Position numbers and translations under genes: made by a program. Positions 14,860 through 25,095 of a stretch of 64,000 bases of DNA are shown here, one piece after another. Position 1 is the first letter of the stretch. The number at the start of each line of letters is the position of its first letter. Source of the stretch: Spizellomyces sp. 'palustris' (taxonomy: Eukaryota > Chytridiomycota > Chytridiomycetes > Spizellomycetales > Spizellomycetaceae); contig QEAR01000002.1 in the NCBI GenBank assembly GCA_006535965.1, forward strand, positions 496,001-560,000. The letters are read 5' to 3'. A model generated the notes under the pieces. The model was not told the DNA's origin and made no database searches. It worked only from the letters and a program-made list of their open reading frames with translations.

Positions 14860-15807
14860 CTAATGATCCAGCCTTCCCCGACCGTGTACTTCCTTCGGGG
14901 TACCTTCCTTTTCCGCCGTATGCACCCGCGGCTTGAGTCCACCTTTCTCCATCCTCGGTTTGATCCGCTTCTCCTTAGGGCGTGCATAAATCGGATTCTG
15001 CTGCCTCCAAAAGTCGATTCGTGTCTGAAGATATCGGATCCCATCTGCAACCAAACTCATCACTTGCTCATCAGGACACTCTGTGAAATCCTTGTCAGAT
15101 AACAGCTCCTCAAGATATATTTTGTCTTCGTATAGTTCGCCCAGGAGCTTATTCTCAAGTGCAGGACTGAGAGAGGACTTTTGTTCTTGGTGATGCTGCT
15201 GAACGAAAGCGATTCCTCTCCCTTCAGTACCGCGTGCAGCAGCAGCAGCCTTTCGCATTGACGGATCTGCAGCTGCTTCCGCTTCTACTGCTGCCGCTGC
15301 CGCAAGAGCCTTTCGCAGATTCTGGGGTACCTGGATTTTGGTCTCCTTCGGATTCCCAATTCCATTTTCGATAGCCTCACGCGCCTTTTGGATACCTGTT
15401 CGAAACTCATCGAGTTCTGGTCGAAGCCTATTTCCTCGATGATAAAACACAAGTGCCGTTTCGAAATCGCCTATGGCATACAAAGCTTCTGCTTTTTGAT
15501 ATATTCCTTTGAAGAAATCAGGATCTTGTTTCAATGCTTCTTCGGCATCAAGAAGTGCGGGTCTTCCGTTTCCAGCGTTGATGTGACATCGGGAGCGGGA
15601 GACGAGACAATGTTTGTCTGTGGGGCGAATGGTGAGCGCACGGGTGTAGGCGTCTATGGCTGGACCCCATGCTCCACGTTGGGCAAGGAGATCCCCTTCT
15701 GCGGCAAGAATTTGGAATTTGGCTACGAGGTTTTCGGCGTTTTCGGCGTCTGGATCTGTGAAATCTGAAGGATGACCTCCACCACCGCCCGTTACCGCGG
15801 CTGCCAT
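14860..15807 (-). CDS. TTC25/ODAD4-like TPR protein, outer dynein arm docking complex
   Basis: A single-exon protein of 315 residues. Three N-terminal TPRs run from about residue 30 to 135 (AAEGDLLAQRGAWGPAIDAY, CLVSRSRCHINAGNGRPALL, KAEALYAIGDFETALVFYHR). GNRLRPELDEFRTGIQKARE follows, closely resembling the start of TTC25/ODAD4, which docks outer dynein arms on axonemal doublets. A second conserved patch is LLGELYEDKIYLEELLSDKD. The C-terminus is strongly basic. Animal ODAD4 is about twice as long and has more TPRs; here the protein stops after the docking-type N-terminal half. It is the best evidence that the organism makes flagellated zoospores. Confidence 0.8.
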   Translation of the reverse strand: MAAAVTGGGGGHPSDFTDPDAENAENLVAKFQILAAEGDLLAQRGAWGPAIDAYTRALTIRPTDKHCLVSRSRCHINAGNGRPALLDAEEALKQDPDFFKGIYQKAEALYAIGDFETALVFYHRGNRLRPELDEFRTGIQKAREAIENGIGNPKETKIQVPQNLRKALAAAAAVEAEAAADPSMRKAAAAARGTEGRGIAFVQQHHQEQKSSLSPALENKLLGELYEDKIYLEELLSDKDFTECPDEQVMSLVADGIRYLQTRIDFWRQQNPIYARPKEKRIKPRMEKGGLKPRVHTAEKEGTPKEVHGRGRLDH

Positions 15808-16013
15808 AATGCCTTACTTACTCCTCTTGCATGCAGAGAGAAAAAGCAACTTGGATTTTGGCGGGCTATATTAGAATACTGGCTTATCATTGCTGCAAGG
15901 GACATTCGGAGCGGGCGATCCCTAAATGTGTACGTAAGCGTTAATTCACCGACTCCGCTTAGGTAATCAGACGCGGTTTTTTCGGTTCAAAGTTACGGTG
16001 CTTCCCGGCCAGT

Positions 16014-18773
16014 ATGCCCATTTGTGTGTTGAGGTTCGAAAAGCTGCCTGCAATGCTTTTCGTCCTGCGCAAGCTACCTCATGTAGCGAGGCCGTGTCTT
16101 CGCTCGCTGTCCCTGCGTCATGTTGGCCGCGCCGCTTTCGGCGTTCACCCCCGCCCAGCAGCAATACGGCATGTTAACCCACGTTTGCAACTGCGGGGGT
16201 ACAGTGCAACCGCCGCGCAAGCGCTTGAGGAGACTCCTGAGGTTGTTGTGGGGAGTGGAAGTATTGAAGGCTGTGTTGACGTGGAGAAGATACGAAATGT
16301 GCGTTCTGCATGAATTGTTAACTCACGGACTGCGGGCCAGGTGTTGATATCAGGTTTATTACATTTTGTCAGCTTGCTATTATAGCTCACGTCGATCATG
16401 GAAAAACAACACTGGTAGACCAGCTGTTGCGGCAGTCTGGTAGGTAACGCACCGCCTCACGCTTGTGATACGCTGCTAACTCGCATATAACCAGGTGCCG
16501 CAAAGATGGAGAGCGGGGCAAGGGTTATGGACTCCAATGATTTGGAAAAAGAGCGAGGGATTACCATTTTGTCGAAAAGCACCGGAATAACCTACAAGGG
16601 CTACCGTATCAACATTGTTGATACCCCAGGTACAACCGTGTTTCCATGTGGGATGCAATAAAATAAAGCTGTCGTTGTAATTATGAATACTTTGCTTGGA
16701 TTAGGGCACGCAGATTTCGGGGGAGAGGTCGAACGCGTTTTGTCAATGGTCGATGGCGTATGCTTGGTGGTGTGCGGGACGGAGGGCCCGATGACGCAGA
16801 CAAAATTTGTCTTGTCAAAAGCCTTGGAGAAGAATTTAAAACCATTGGTGGTCATGAACAAGGTTGACCGACCAACTGCTCGGCCGGAAGAAGTTGAGGA
16901 GGGTACGTTTGTCTATATTAGACACCAAGTCTTTGATTCCGTCGTTAAATAGGAATTGTATTTGCAGAACTCCTTGAACTTTTCATCGGTCTTGATGCCA
17001 ATGAGACACAGCTGGAGTACCCGATTTTGTATGCTTCGGCGAAAGATGGGTGGGCGACTGCGGAGTTGGATGGAAAGCGAGACAATGTTCTGCCATTACT
17101 TGACGAAATCGTAAACCATGTTCCGGCGCCTAGCGTTGACCGTTTAGCGCCCTTCTCTATGCTAGTAACGGTAGGTACAATGTTGCAGCTCGATTGCAAA
17201 TTGATGGCTGTGGCACTGACGGAACCTGGGTGACAGCAAATTGAGAGCGACCCGTACGTCGGCAAGTGTTACATGGGCAAGATCCAATCCGGAGCACTTA
17301 GGTTGGGGGACAGGATCAAGTCCCTCAACACCGATGGCAAGATTGCGGTGGAAGGACGGTGCACTAGGATCTTCCTGCGTCAGGGTTTGCAACAGGTATA
17401 TACCCTGTCCCTGTTACTGTTGCATTCTTCTTAATAGTCAACCTGTGTGCACATATATTTATAGGTTCCGACGGAAGTGGCGGCCGCAGGAGATATTGTC
17501 TCTGTTGCGGGTATTGATGGCGCCTACGTCAATCACACCATTTGTGATACGGCAGTGTCCGATCCATTACCGGTCTGTAATCTCTGTCACAGTCAAGCGT
17601 GTGTGCCTGTAATTTACTCTGTATGTGTTGATTCTTTTCAGTTCACCGAAGTCGATCCTCCTACGATTTCCATGATGTTTTACGTGAATGATTCGCCTTT
17701 AGGAGGCAAGGAGGGTAGGTTATCGGTTATGTTACTTCTAATTACAGGAATCTATGCACAATTCTTAACCTGCAATACATTCAGGGAAATTCTTGACTTC
17801 ACAAGTGTTGCGAGATCGTCTTGTGAAAGAGACTGAGACCAATGTCGCTCTGCAGGTTGTGCAACACGGTGAAGCATACGAAGTCAAGGGGCGCGGAGAA
17901 TTACAAATGGGCGTACTGATTGAGACTATGCGACGAGAAGGATTTGAAATCTCAGTATCTCCCCCTCGAGTCATCTTCAAAGTGGAAGGAGTGGACAAGG
18001 AGAGGAAGATTTTGGAACCGATAGAGGAAGTGACGATCGATGTTGAGCATGAGCATGCGGGGACGGTGATTGAGAAAATCACAAAGAGGAAAGGAGACAT
18101 GAAGAGCTACACTGAGAGTGGCGACAAGGCGAGATTGATCTTCCATGTCCCAACCAGAGGCTTGTTGGGTTACCCAGCCGAGTTCAAAAACGACGTACGT
18201 GGGATGCAAACCGTTCCTTTTTTTTGTTATATTCGGGTATTGACTCTCGGACTATAGACACACGGACAAGGTATCATCAACTATCTGCTTCTCGGCTACG
18301 AGCCATATAAAGGGCAGTTGGACCGAACCCGGAAAGGCTCCATTATTTCGACAGCGTCAGGTGAAACGACCGCATATGCACTCGCAGCCGTTGAACCTCG
18401 TGGCAAACTATTCGTCACACCCGGTACCAAAGTATATCCTGGGATGATCATTGGGGAGCACAACCGCGAGCATGACCTTGAAGTCAATCCTGTTAAAGCC
18501 AAGCAGTTGACCAACATTCGACAAGCCAACAAGGAGGAACAAATTCGGTTGACTCCGGCGGAATCGATGGGGTTAGAGAAGATGCTTGCCTACGTTCAAG
18601 GTAGAATGTTATTTTCTGCAATGTTGATGAATCATCGATACTAAAAGGATTCCATAGATGACGAAGTGATTGAAATTACTCCTGTGAGTATCCGAACACG
18701 AAAGAAGGAACTCGACAGCACCAAGCGCAAAGCGCAAGCCCGGAAACGGCACCCTGATTTCGGAACCTTGTAA
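16014..18773 (+). CDS. BipA/TypA-family translational GTPase, mitochondrial
   Basis: Bacterial-type ribosome-associated GTPase. A leader of about 85 residues rich in Arg and hydrophobics looks like a mitochondrial presequence. It is followed by G1 [40 protein letters not shown] (G2), [20 protein letters not shown] (G3) and [11 protein letters not shown] (G4). Later come [20 protein letters not shown] and the BipA C-terminal region ([40 protein letters not shown]), which separate it from EF-G and LepA. Ten or so short introns. The stop is at 18771-18773. Role is probably mitoribosome assembly or stress translation, inferred from bacterial BipA. Confidence 0.88.
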
Positions 18774-19069
18774 AGGTTTCATTCTTTTATGTAGATTGTA
18801 GCATAGATGAGCGCATCCGCCTTTGTGTTTACTATGTATATTCATGTTCGTAGCGATATTTATATAGATTTTACGAGGTCCCTGTGAGTTCGCCAGTCAC
18901 CAACTGCGACAAGTAAACATAGTTGTGCTGATTTCCATCATTGACTGGTAACTACTCCATGGAGGGCATATATGGTCACTTGCAGCTGGGAGATTACCGC
19001 AGAACAACAGTTGGCTGGCGAATGAAATAGGCGCACATGTCAACAGTACTCTTTTGCTCGGCAACTATT

Positions 19070-19339
19070 GCAGGCAAAAGATGCTAGAACGTTGGCAGTG
19101 CCGTCCATTCCAAAGCCATTTGCAGACTTTGCCATATTGCAGGCAAAGGATGCTAGAACGTCGGCAGTGCCGTCCATTCCAAAGCCATTTGCAGACTTTG
19201 CCATATTACAGGCAAAGGATTCTAGAACGTTGGCAGTGCCGTCCATTCCAGAGCCATTTGCAGACTTTGCCATATTGCAGGCAAAGGATGCTCGAACGTC
19301 GGCAGTGCCGTCCATCCAAAGCCATTTGCAGACTTTGCC
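19070..19339. repeat. Four-copy 69-bp tandem repeat (minisatellite)
   Basis: Copies start at 19070, 19139, 19208 and 19277, each beginning gCAGGCAAArGATkCTmGAA and ending GCAGACTTTGCC. Copies differ at only a few sites; the fourth lacks one base and ends at about 19339. Each unit also carries the inverted elements CAGGCAAAG and CTTTGCC. The period is exactly 23 codons, so both strands show long repetitive ORFs. It lies about 460 bp upstream of the SAM synthetase start. Confidence 0.9.
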
Positions 19340-19722
19340 AAACAGTGTTGACAGTTCGCTTTGGAGTTTGTCCTCCACGCACAAGCTTCTTGAATGCCGT
19401 CCTCATAGGCAGTTTTGGAGAAGCCACCTACGGCAAAAGAATGCCGAATGGGGGAGCAAACGGCAGATTCTTTATCTCGGGAGCGCCTGCAAAACTAGCC
19501 CAGCGGTTCAAAAAGCAATGGCCACGTTGTGATGGAGCAACGAAACGCAAAACGACGAGCCCCAATCATTGAGCGTTGCGAGCACGCAATGTCCGCAAGG
19601 CTTTTGTCCGAACGTCCGGAATTTTGGGGGAAACAATTTTTGCCCTTTTGCGTTGGGGCCGTGGGGTTGAGGCCAAAACACCAACGCGCCACATAAGAAG
19701 GGGGCCCGTTCTGAGCTTCCCC

Positions 19723-19799
19723 CCCACCAACTCTCATCCATCTTTTCTCGTTTCCCGCATCCTCCCCCCCCCCCACACACGCACGCACAAGCACACAAC
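19723..19799 (+). promoter_or_regulatory. Pyrimidine-rich 5' UTR/core promoter of SAM synthetase
   Basis: A CT-rich stretch with a C run leads into CACACACG and the start context CACAACATGG. Such CT blocks are typical of highly expressed fungal genes. No clear TATA box is visible close by. Confidence 0.5.
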
Positions 19800-21094
19800 A
19801 TGGCCGAAGAAACCTTCCTCTTCACTTCTGAATCCGTCGGTGAGGGTCACCCCGACAAGATTTGCGATCAGGGTAAGGATGGCCGTTCCCGTCAATTTCA
19901 TTGGGAATCTTGCAGCATCGCTCACATTATTCTACATTTAGTCTCTGACGCCATCCTGGATGCCTGCTTGGCTCAGGACCCCTTCTCCCGTGTCGCTTGT
20001 GAGACGGCCACCAAGACTGGTATGATCATGGTCCTCGGTGAAATCACCACCAAGGCTACCTTGGACTACCAAAAGATCATCCGTGAGACTGTCAAGAAGA
20101 TTGGCTTTGACGACTCCAGCAAGGGGTTCGACTACAAGACTTGCAATGTCCTCGTTGCCATTGAGCAACAGTCTCCCGAAATCGCCAGTGGTCTCGTCCA
20201 GCAGGGTGCTGACCTCGAGAAGATTGGTGCCGGTGACCAGGGTATCATGTTCGGGTACGCCTCTGACGAAACCCCCGAGCTCATGCCCCTCACCATTATG
20301 CTCGCCCACAAGCTCAACATCAAGATGGCTGAGCTTCGTCGTAACGGTGAAATGGGTTGGTTGCGTCCCGACTCCAAGACCCAGGTCACTGTTGAATACA
20401 AGATGATCAGCGGTGTCCCCGTTCCCCAGCGCGTCCACACCATCGTCATCTCTACTCAGCACGCTCCCGAAGTCTCCCAGGAGCAGATCCAAAAAGAGCT
20501 CCAGGAGAAGATTATCAAGGTCAGTGTCGCAAGGCATTCAATTCTAGTGAATCAGGAATGGTCTGAACTAACGGCAGTGGTTATATGTAGACTGTCATTC
20601 CTGCCCAATACCTGGATGACCGCACCATCTACCACTTGCAACCCTCTGGCCGTTTCGTGATTGGTGGACCACAAGGTGATGCTGGTGTCACTGGTCGTAA
20701 GATCATTGTCGACACCTACGGTGGTTGGGGTGCTCACGGTGGTGGTGCTTTCTCTGGAAAGGACTGGTCCAAGGTCGACCGTTCCGCTGCATACACTGCC
20801 CGATGGATTGCAAAGTCTCTCGTTGCCGCCAAGCTCGCCCGTCGTGCTCTGGTGCAACTGTCGTACGCCATTGGTGTCGCTGAACCCACCTCCATTTTCA
20901 TTGACACATATGGCACTGGTGTAAAGACCAACGCTGAGCTTCTGGACATTGTCAAGAAGAACTTTGACCTCCGCCCTGGTGTCATTGTCAAGGAGCTTGA
21001 TCTATTCAAGCCCATCTACGAGGAATCTGCTCGCTACGGACACTTTGGTCGTTCCCAGTTCACCTGGGAGCAGCCCAAGGCTCTCAAGTTTTAA
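19800..21094 (+). CDS. SAM2: S-adenosylmethionine synthetase
   Basis: Makes S-adenosylmethionine from methionine and ATP. Three exons encode about 385 residues: [20 protein letters not shown] (ATP-site GHPDK), the [15 protein letters not shown] loop, [12 protein letters not shown], the signature [20 protein letters not shown], and a C-terminus ending EQPKALKF. Introns follow GHPDKICDQ and KELQEKIIK, each about 70 nt. Codon use is strongly biased to C-ending codons compared with neighbours, a mark of high expression. That bias also creates a long open antisense frame, which is an artefact. Length and motifs fit eukaryotic MAT fully. Confidence 0.97.
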
Positions 21095-21559
21095 ATGTAG
21101 CTTTTGAACATTAAACTTAGAAGATGCAAAAATGTCGGTCTGGGGCTCGACATTATGGGTTATGTACAGGGCGATTTGACTTGCGTTGGTGCTCCAGGTG
21201 AGGAAAGCCAGAGCGGGTCGCCCCATAGTCGCCTCCTCTTTTATTTTTTAAATATATTACAATTGATGATATACGTCCCTATATGGCAAGTTGTCCGAAT
21301 GTGTCCGAAAACACGTTGGTCAAGCAAAATACTCCATCGTGTCTTTCCGCGAGTCGTCCCAACGGAAAAACCACTGCAGCATCCACGACAGGATTCGATT
21401 TATTGCAGATGTGCTGAAACTTTAGAACCGCTCCATTTCTGGCATTTACCGCAGTATGTTTACAGTGAGCGATTGCTTCTGCACGCATTGTTCCAATTCT
21501 CACATCGGGGCCGCGTGTGAAAAAGATTGGTGCCACTCTACCAACTACCCAACAGCAAC
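21095..21559. other. Intergenic spacer, SAM synthetase to NIMA-type kinase
   Basis: Contains the SAM synthetase 3' UTR and the kinase promoter. Overlapping short ORFs on both strands have no family resemblance. I see no gene. Confidence 0.5.
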
Positions 21560-24095
21560 ATGGAGTACAATCCCAATAAGTACGAGCCATTGAACCTGAT
21601 AGGTTCGGGGTCGTTTGGTGTGATTCGAAAAGTGCGTCGACGGTCAGATGGAAAGGTCAGTCGCACGCACAGTCTGTAAAAGTTGGAGAGGCCAGCCCAA
21701 TACCAGCGTGCTCCTTCCCGAATGGTCCTCACCATAATGGTTTCTCTGCGTACAGATTTACGCTCGTAAAGAGATTGATTACAGACGAATGAGCGAAAGA
21801 GAAAAGAAGCAGCTTGTGGCGGAGGTCAACATTCTGAGGGAGCTCCGTCATCCCCACATTGTGCGCTATTACGAGCGGGACGTGGACCGTGACAATTGTT
21901 TAATGTACATATATATGGGTAAGTACTATACTTTGCTCTCGTGCGGATAATGTATATGCAACAAATTGACCTGCGATGTGATGTGATAGAATACTGCGAA
22001 GGTGGGGACTTGGCGGCCGTAATACGAAGATATAAGAAAAGAGGGTATGCAGGCACGATCTTTCGCAGGCAACCTGCGATTGTTAAGATTCCATTACGAT
22101 GCGATTCAGGAAGCGCTTTGCGGAGCAGACAATATGGAAATATCTCGCACAGCTCCTTTTGGCCCTTCATGAATGCCACTGTCCGGGATCCAGCAAGTCC
22201 TGGGTCCGCCCTACGGTGCTGCACAGGTGCTTTATACCCTCGCTGTCTGCCCTTACATAATTGTTTGAAGCTGACAGCTGCACCACTATTAGGGATCTTA
22301 AACCAGACAATGGTACAGATTAGGAAGCATTTGAATGACAGTATCGCTTGGGCAGGTCTAATTGGATTCGCTACTGGCAACAGTTTTCCTCGATGGTCGA
22401 GATGATGTCAAGTTGGGGGATTTTGGGTTGTCGCGATTAATGGACGGATCCGAGTTTGCTAGAACATATGTTGGGTATGGCGCTAGTCGGTGATTGCCAG
22501 GTCGAATCCTGATATCTTTATTCATGAATACCTGAACTTGTTTCGACTGATAGAACGCCGTTTTACATGTCACCGGTATGCGACAGCGAGGCATGGCGAA
22601 ATGGCACATGTTCTGAATCTCTTATGTGCAGGAACTGATCAGCGAGTCAAGTTACAATGAAAAGTCAGACGTGTGGGCATTAGGCAAGTCGGGCGTTTAC
22701 GTTTTCTTCCGATCCAGCATGATATTAACGCCCCGCCAAAGGATGTCTGATTTACGAGCTATGCACCTTGGAGTAAGCGCCTGTTCAAAGATATTATTGT
22801 CGACATTTTACTCTAACTACTGCGCCATATATTCAGTCCACCCTTTCAAGCAAAAACACAATCACAGCTTGCCACGAAGATTCAACAAGGAGCCGTTGCG
22901 CCTTTGCCGCCACAGGTAAGAGACCGGCGGCTGGACTTTTTTGAAGATTGTGTATGGAATATTGATGCAAACAAAGTATTCCCAAGAGCTGTTCTACATC
23001 ATTAGAGCAATGTTGCAAGTAAATGTACGTTTATTGTGATCCCACTTCATAATTTGAAGGCGCTTGAGCTCACGTCGTGGCTCGTAGCAATCGCGACGTC
23101 CGACAACTGCTGACCTACTCGAAGCACCGGTGATAAAACGAGCACTCAGTATTCCTCAGGAAGAGTACGCAGTCCTGGTAGCGCGCAAAATGTCATTAGA
23201 AATATTGGATCTCTAACCGTACTATTGTTTAGACCATCAAAGAACGAAAATCCACCAGCTGTTGACCAACGTGAGGATGAACTGCGAAAACGAGAATTGG
23301 CAATCGAAGCAAGAGAAGTTGCGGTACTCGCGCGTGAGGAAGAATGGAAGAGGGTCGCGGTGGCACATGAAGAGCAATTGAAGGCCACACTAGAGCGACA
23401 GGAGGAGGAGCTGAAGAGGAAATACGCGCAATTGGAACACCAATTAATGTCGGCTCTACGAGCAAAAGAAGAGTCCTTGTTAAAGCGGGAAGCGGAACTT
23501 ATTGAAAATCGGACCCTTTTGCAGCAAGGTACTTGTTGACTATTACTTTAGGTTGAGGAGGATGTGAATAATCCTATACTTATGATCACTGCAGCTATAG
23601 AAAAGCAACGGCATGTGCCACATACTGTAAATCACACATACCGTCGTGGATTAGAAGAGAGGGTCACTGCAAGCAACAAGGAGTATGAGTTCTTGCTTTT
23701 GAATGATTTTTCGTGAACCCACTCACTGACCTCTTTGCTGTATTAGGAACGTGCTCACATCTGCTTTTGGCAACCTTGGTGTGCTAGGTAGACGGAAGAG
23801 CATAAAAGGCGTAAGCACCCCTATCTCCGGCCTTCCGACCCCACCCATCAGTGCGCCAGGGAGTGCCGGCACCAATCATCCGACAGGTTCTGCAGAAAAG
23901 ATTAGAGCGGACGTAAGGCATACAGGCGGTCCGCTGCTTCGACGCGCGCAATCAGAGCGCGACTGGAGGGTGAACCACCACGGGGAAATGGATGACATTG
24001 TGAAAGGACTTGAACAATTTGCTCTCTCGTCACCCATGAGGCCAAAGACAACGGGACCGGACGACATGTCTATTATGATGCATTTATCCCCTTAA
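21560..24095 (+). CDS. NIMA-related (NEK2-type) mitotic protein kinase
   Basis: Homolog of nimA/Fin1/KIN3/NEK2. The kinase starts MEYNPNKYEPLNLIGSGSFG, with YARKEIDYRRMSEREKKQLV (the NEK VRKEI-like lysine), EYCEGGDLAAVI, LAQLLLALHECH, VLHRDLKPDNVFLDG, VKLGDFGLSRLMDGSEFART and TPFYMSPELISESSYNEKSD. After the domain comes a glutamate/lysine-rich coiled coil of about 100 residues (REDELRKRELAIEAREVAV onward), as in NEK2. A Ser/Pro-rich tail ends ARRQSERDW-type sequence and MMHLSP. About ten short introns. Role inferred: mitotic entry and spindle-pole or basal-body control. Confidence 0.88.
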
Positions 24096-24333
24096 GATTT
24101 GCAGTTGATGAAGAATATCACAAGCATATGGTCACGTGTTAATATGACATTGATAATACTCGGAGCATCATAGATCGCTCGTCCTCATCCTGAACATTTC
24201 AGTGCAGTGTCACATTAAACGTGGCCTTGCCCATAAGAGTTGACGACAAGCATTCTTGAGCAGTTCCTATCCTGCATTTGACCCTCCCCACCGCCAGTCA
24301 CTAACGCGTGTTGTCAGCAAGATCACCTGGAGT

Positions 24334-24979
24334 ATGAATGCTGAGGATGGTACGTGGCACACATTGAACCATTTATCTATCGTGCTCATCCTGAACTGAT
24401 TTCTTGTAGCATACAAGGCAAAATAGTATGTCCGCTGTCACTGTGTCAGCATGAATTTGACTCTTAGTCACACGCACCATCCCCAGTAAAGCAATGAAGG
24501 AGAAGGTCAAAGACATGGAGAGGGTAAGTGACTATAATGCGCGCTGGTTTGTGATGTCAATGGATAATGATAGAGGAGATGCTTGCAGGAGTATGATCGG
24601 TTGAATATCCAGCTAGCCAAAATTAATGCCAGTATTCGACGAATAAAATTGGAAAAGAGGTTTGTGATAACGACACCTAACGGCAATTGAGGAGTGCTGC
24701 AGGCTCAACTTTGCAATCCTTCCGGTATGATTTAGCTTCCTTTGGGAGAGGTCCGAAGGTGTGAACCACATACCAGGATCAACAACAGCTATGGAGCACG
24801 GTGTAAGTGGTTTCTCCGTGCGCACCAACGGTCGCAAATGGCTCATCACTACCGGCTTTAGTTTGGCGAAAACAATCGACGATGACATTGACATGGTGCA
24901 GTTGCCACTTGCAGAGGCGATGCCAGGATTTCTGATGAATGGCGAGACCGCGAAACGCAAGATTTGGCTGCCACAATGA
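24334..24979 (+). CDS. Small coiled-coil protein, INO80 complex subunit F (TFPT)-like
   Basis: Seven small exons join in frame: MNAED, AYKAKY, KAMKEKVKDMER, EYDRLNIQLAKINASIRRIK with LEKR, LNFAILP, DQQQLWST and a last exon ending KRKIWLPQ. The result is a protein of about 100 residues. The N-terminal YKAKYKAMKEK...IRRIKLEK pattern resembles the short coiled-coil INO80-F domain of TFPT and fungal counterparts. The C-terminal half is not recognised. Each junction has GT and AG ends with donors such as GTAAGT and GTATGT. The family call is tentative because the motif is short and low in complexity. RVB2, another INO80 ATPase subunit, is in the same window, but this proximity is probably chance. 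Confidence 0.5.
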
Positions 24980-25095
24980 ACTGAACAGCTCCTATGCTCA
25001 AAATGAGTGGCGGTTGTAAATGGTCATCTATTCTCGATCTGTTGGATATAAGAGACGGCATAGTAGAAATGCATGGGCAAAGTATCGAGACTAGT

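Larger units (their letters stand above)
18774..19799. other. 1-kb intergenic region upstream of S-adenosylmethionine synthetase
   Basis: It holds the BipA 3' flank, the 69-bp tandem repeat (listed separately) and, near the end, a long pyrimidine-rich tract with a C run at 19763-19774. The C run is followed by ACAC repeats just before the ATG at 19800, as in strongly expressed fungal promoters and 5' UTRs. ORFs on both strands through the repeat are by-products of a repeat length divisible by three. No gene is supported. Confidence 0.6.

Noticed and set aside
19070-19339. CRISPR-like spaced repeats
   Set aside because: Units are head-to-tail without unique spacers and the genome is eukaryotic.
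19040-19572. Long repetitive ORFs on both strands at the 69-bp array
   Set aside because: Repeat length is a multiple of three, so open frames are expected on both strands; nothing favours a protein.
19938-20537. 199-codon minus-strand ORF across SAM synthetase
   Set aside because: It is a shadow of the biased, C-ending codons of the sense gene; its Leu/Asp/Gly-rich text has no domain and no splice or start support.
12336-24979. A cell-cycle gene cluster (CHK1, NIMA kinase, with RVB2, APC6, PRI2, septin elsewhere)
   Set aside because: The genes belong to different complexes, are interleaved with metabolic genes and alternate in strand; gene density alone can explain it.
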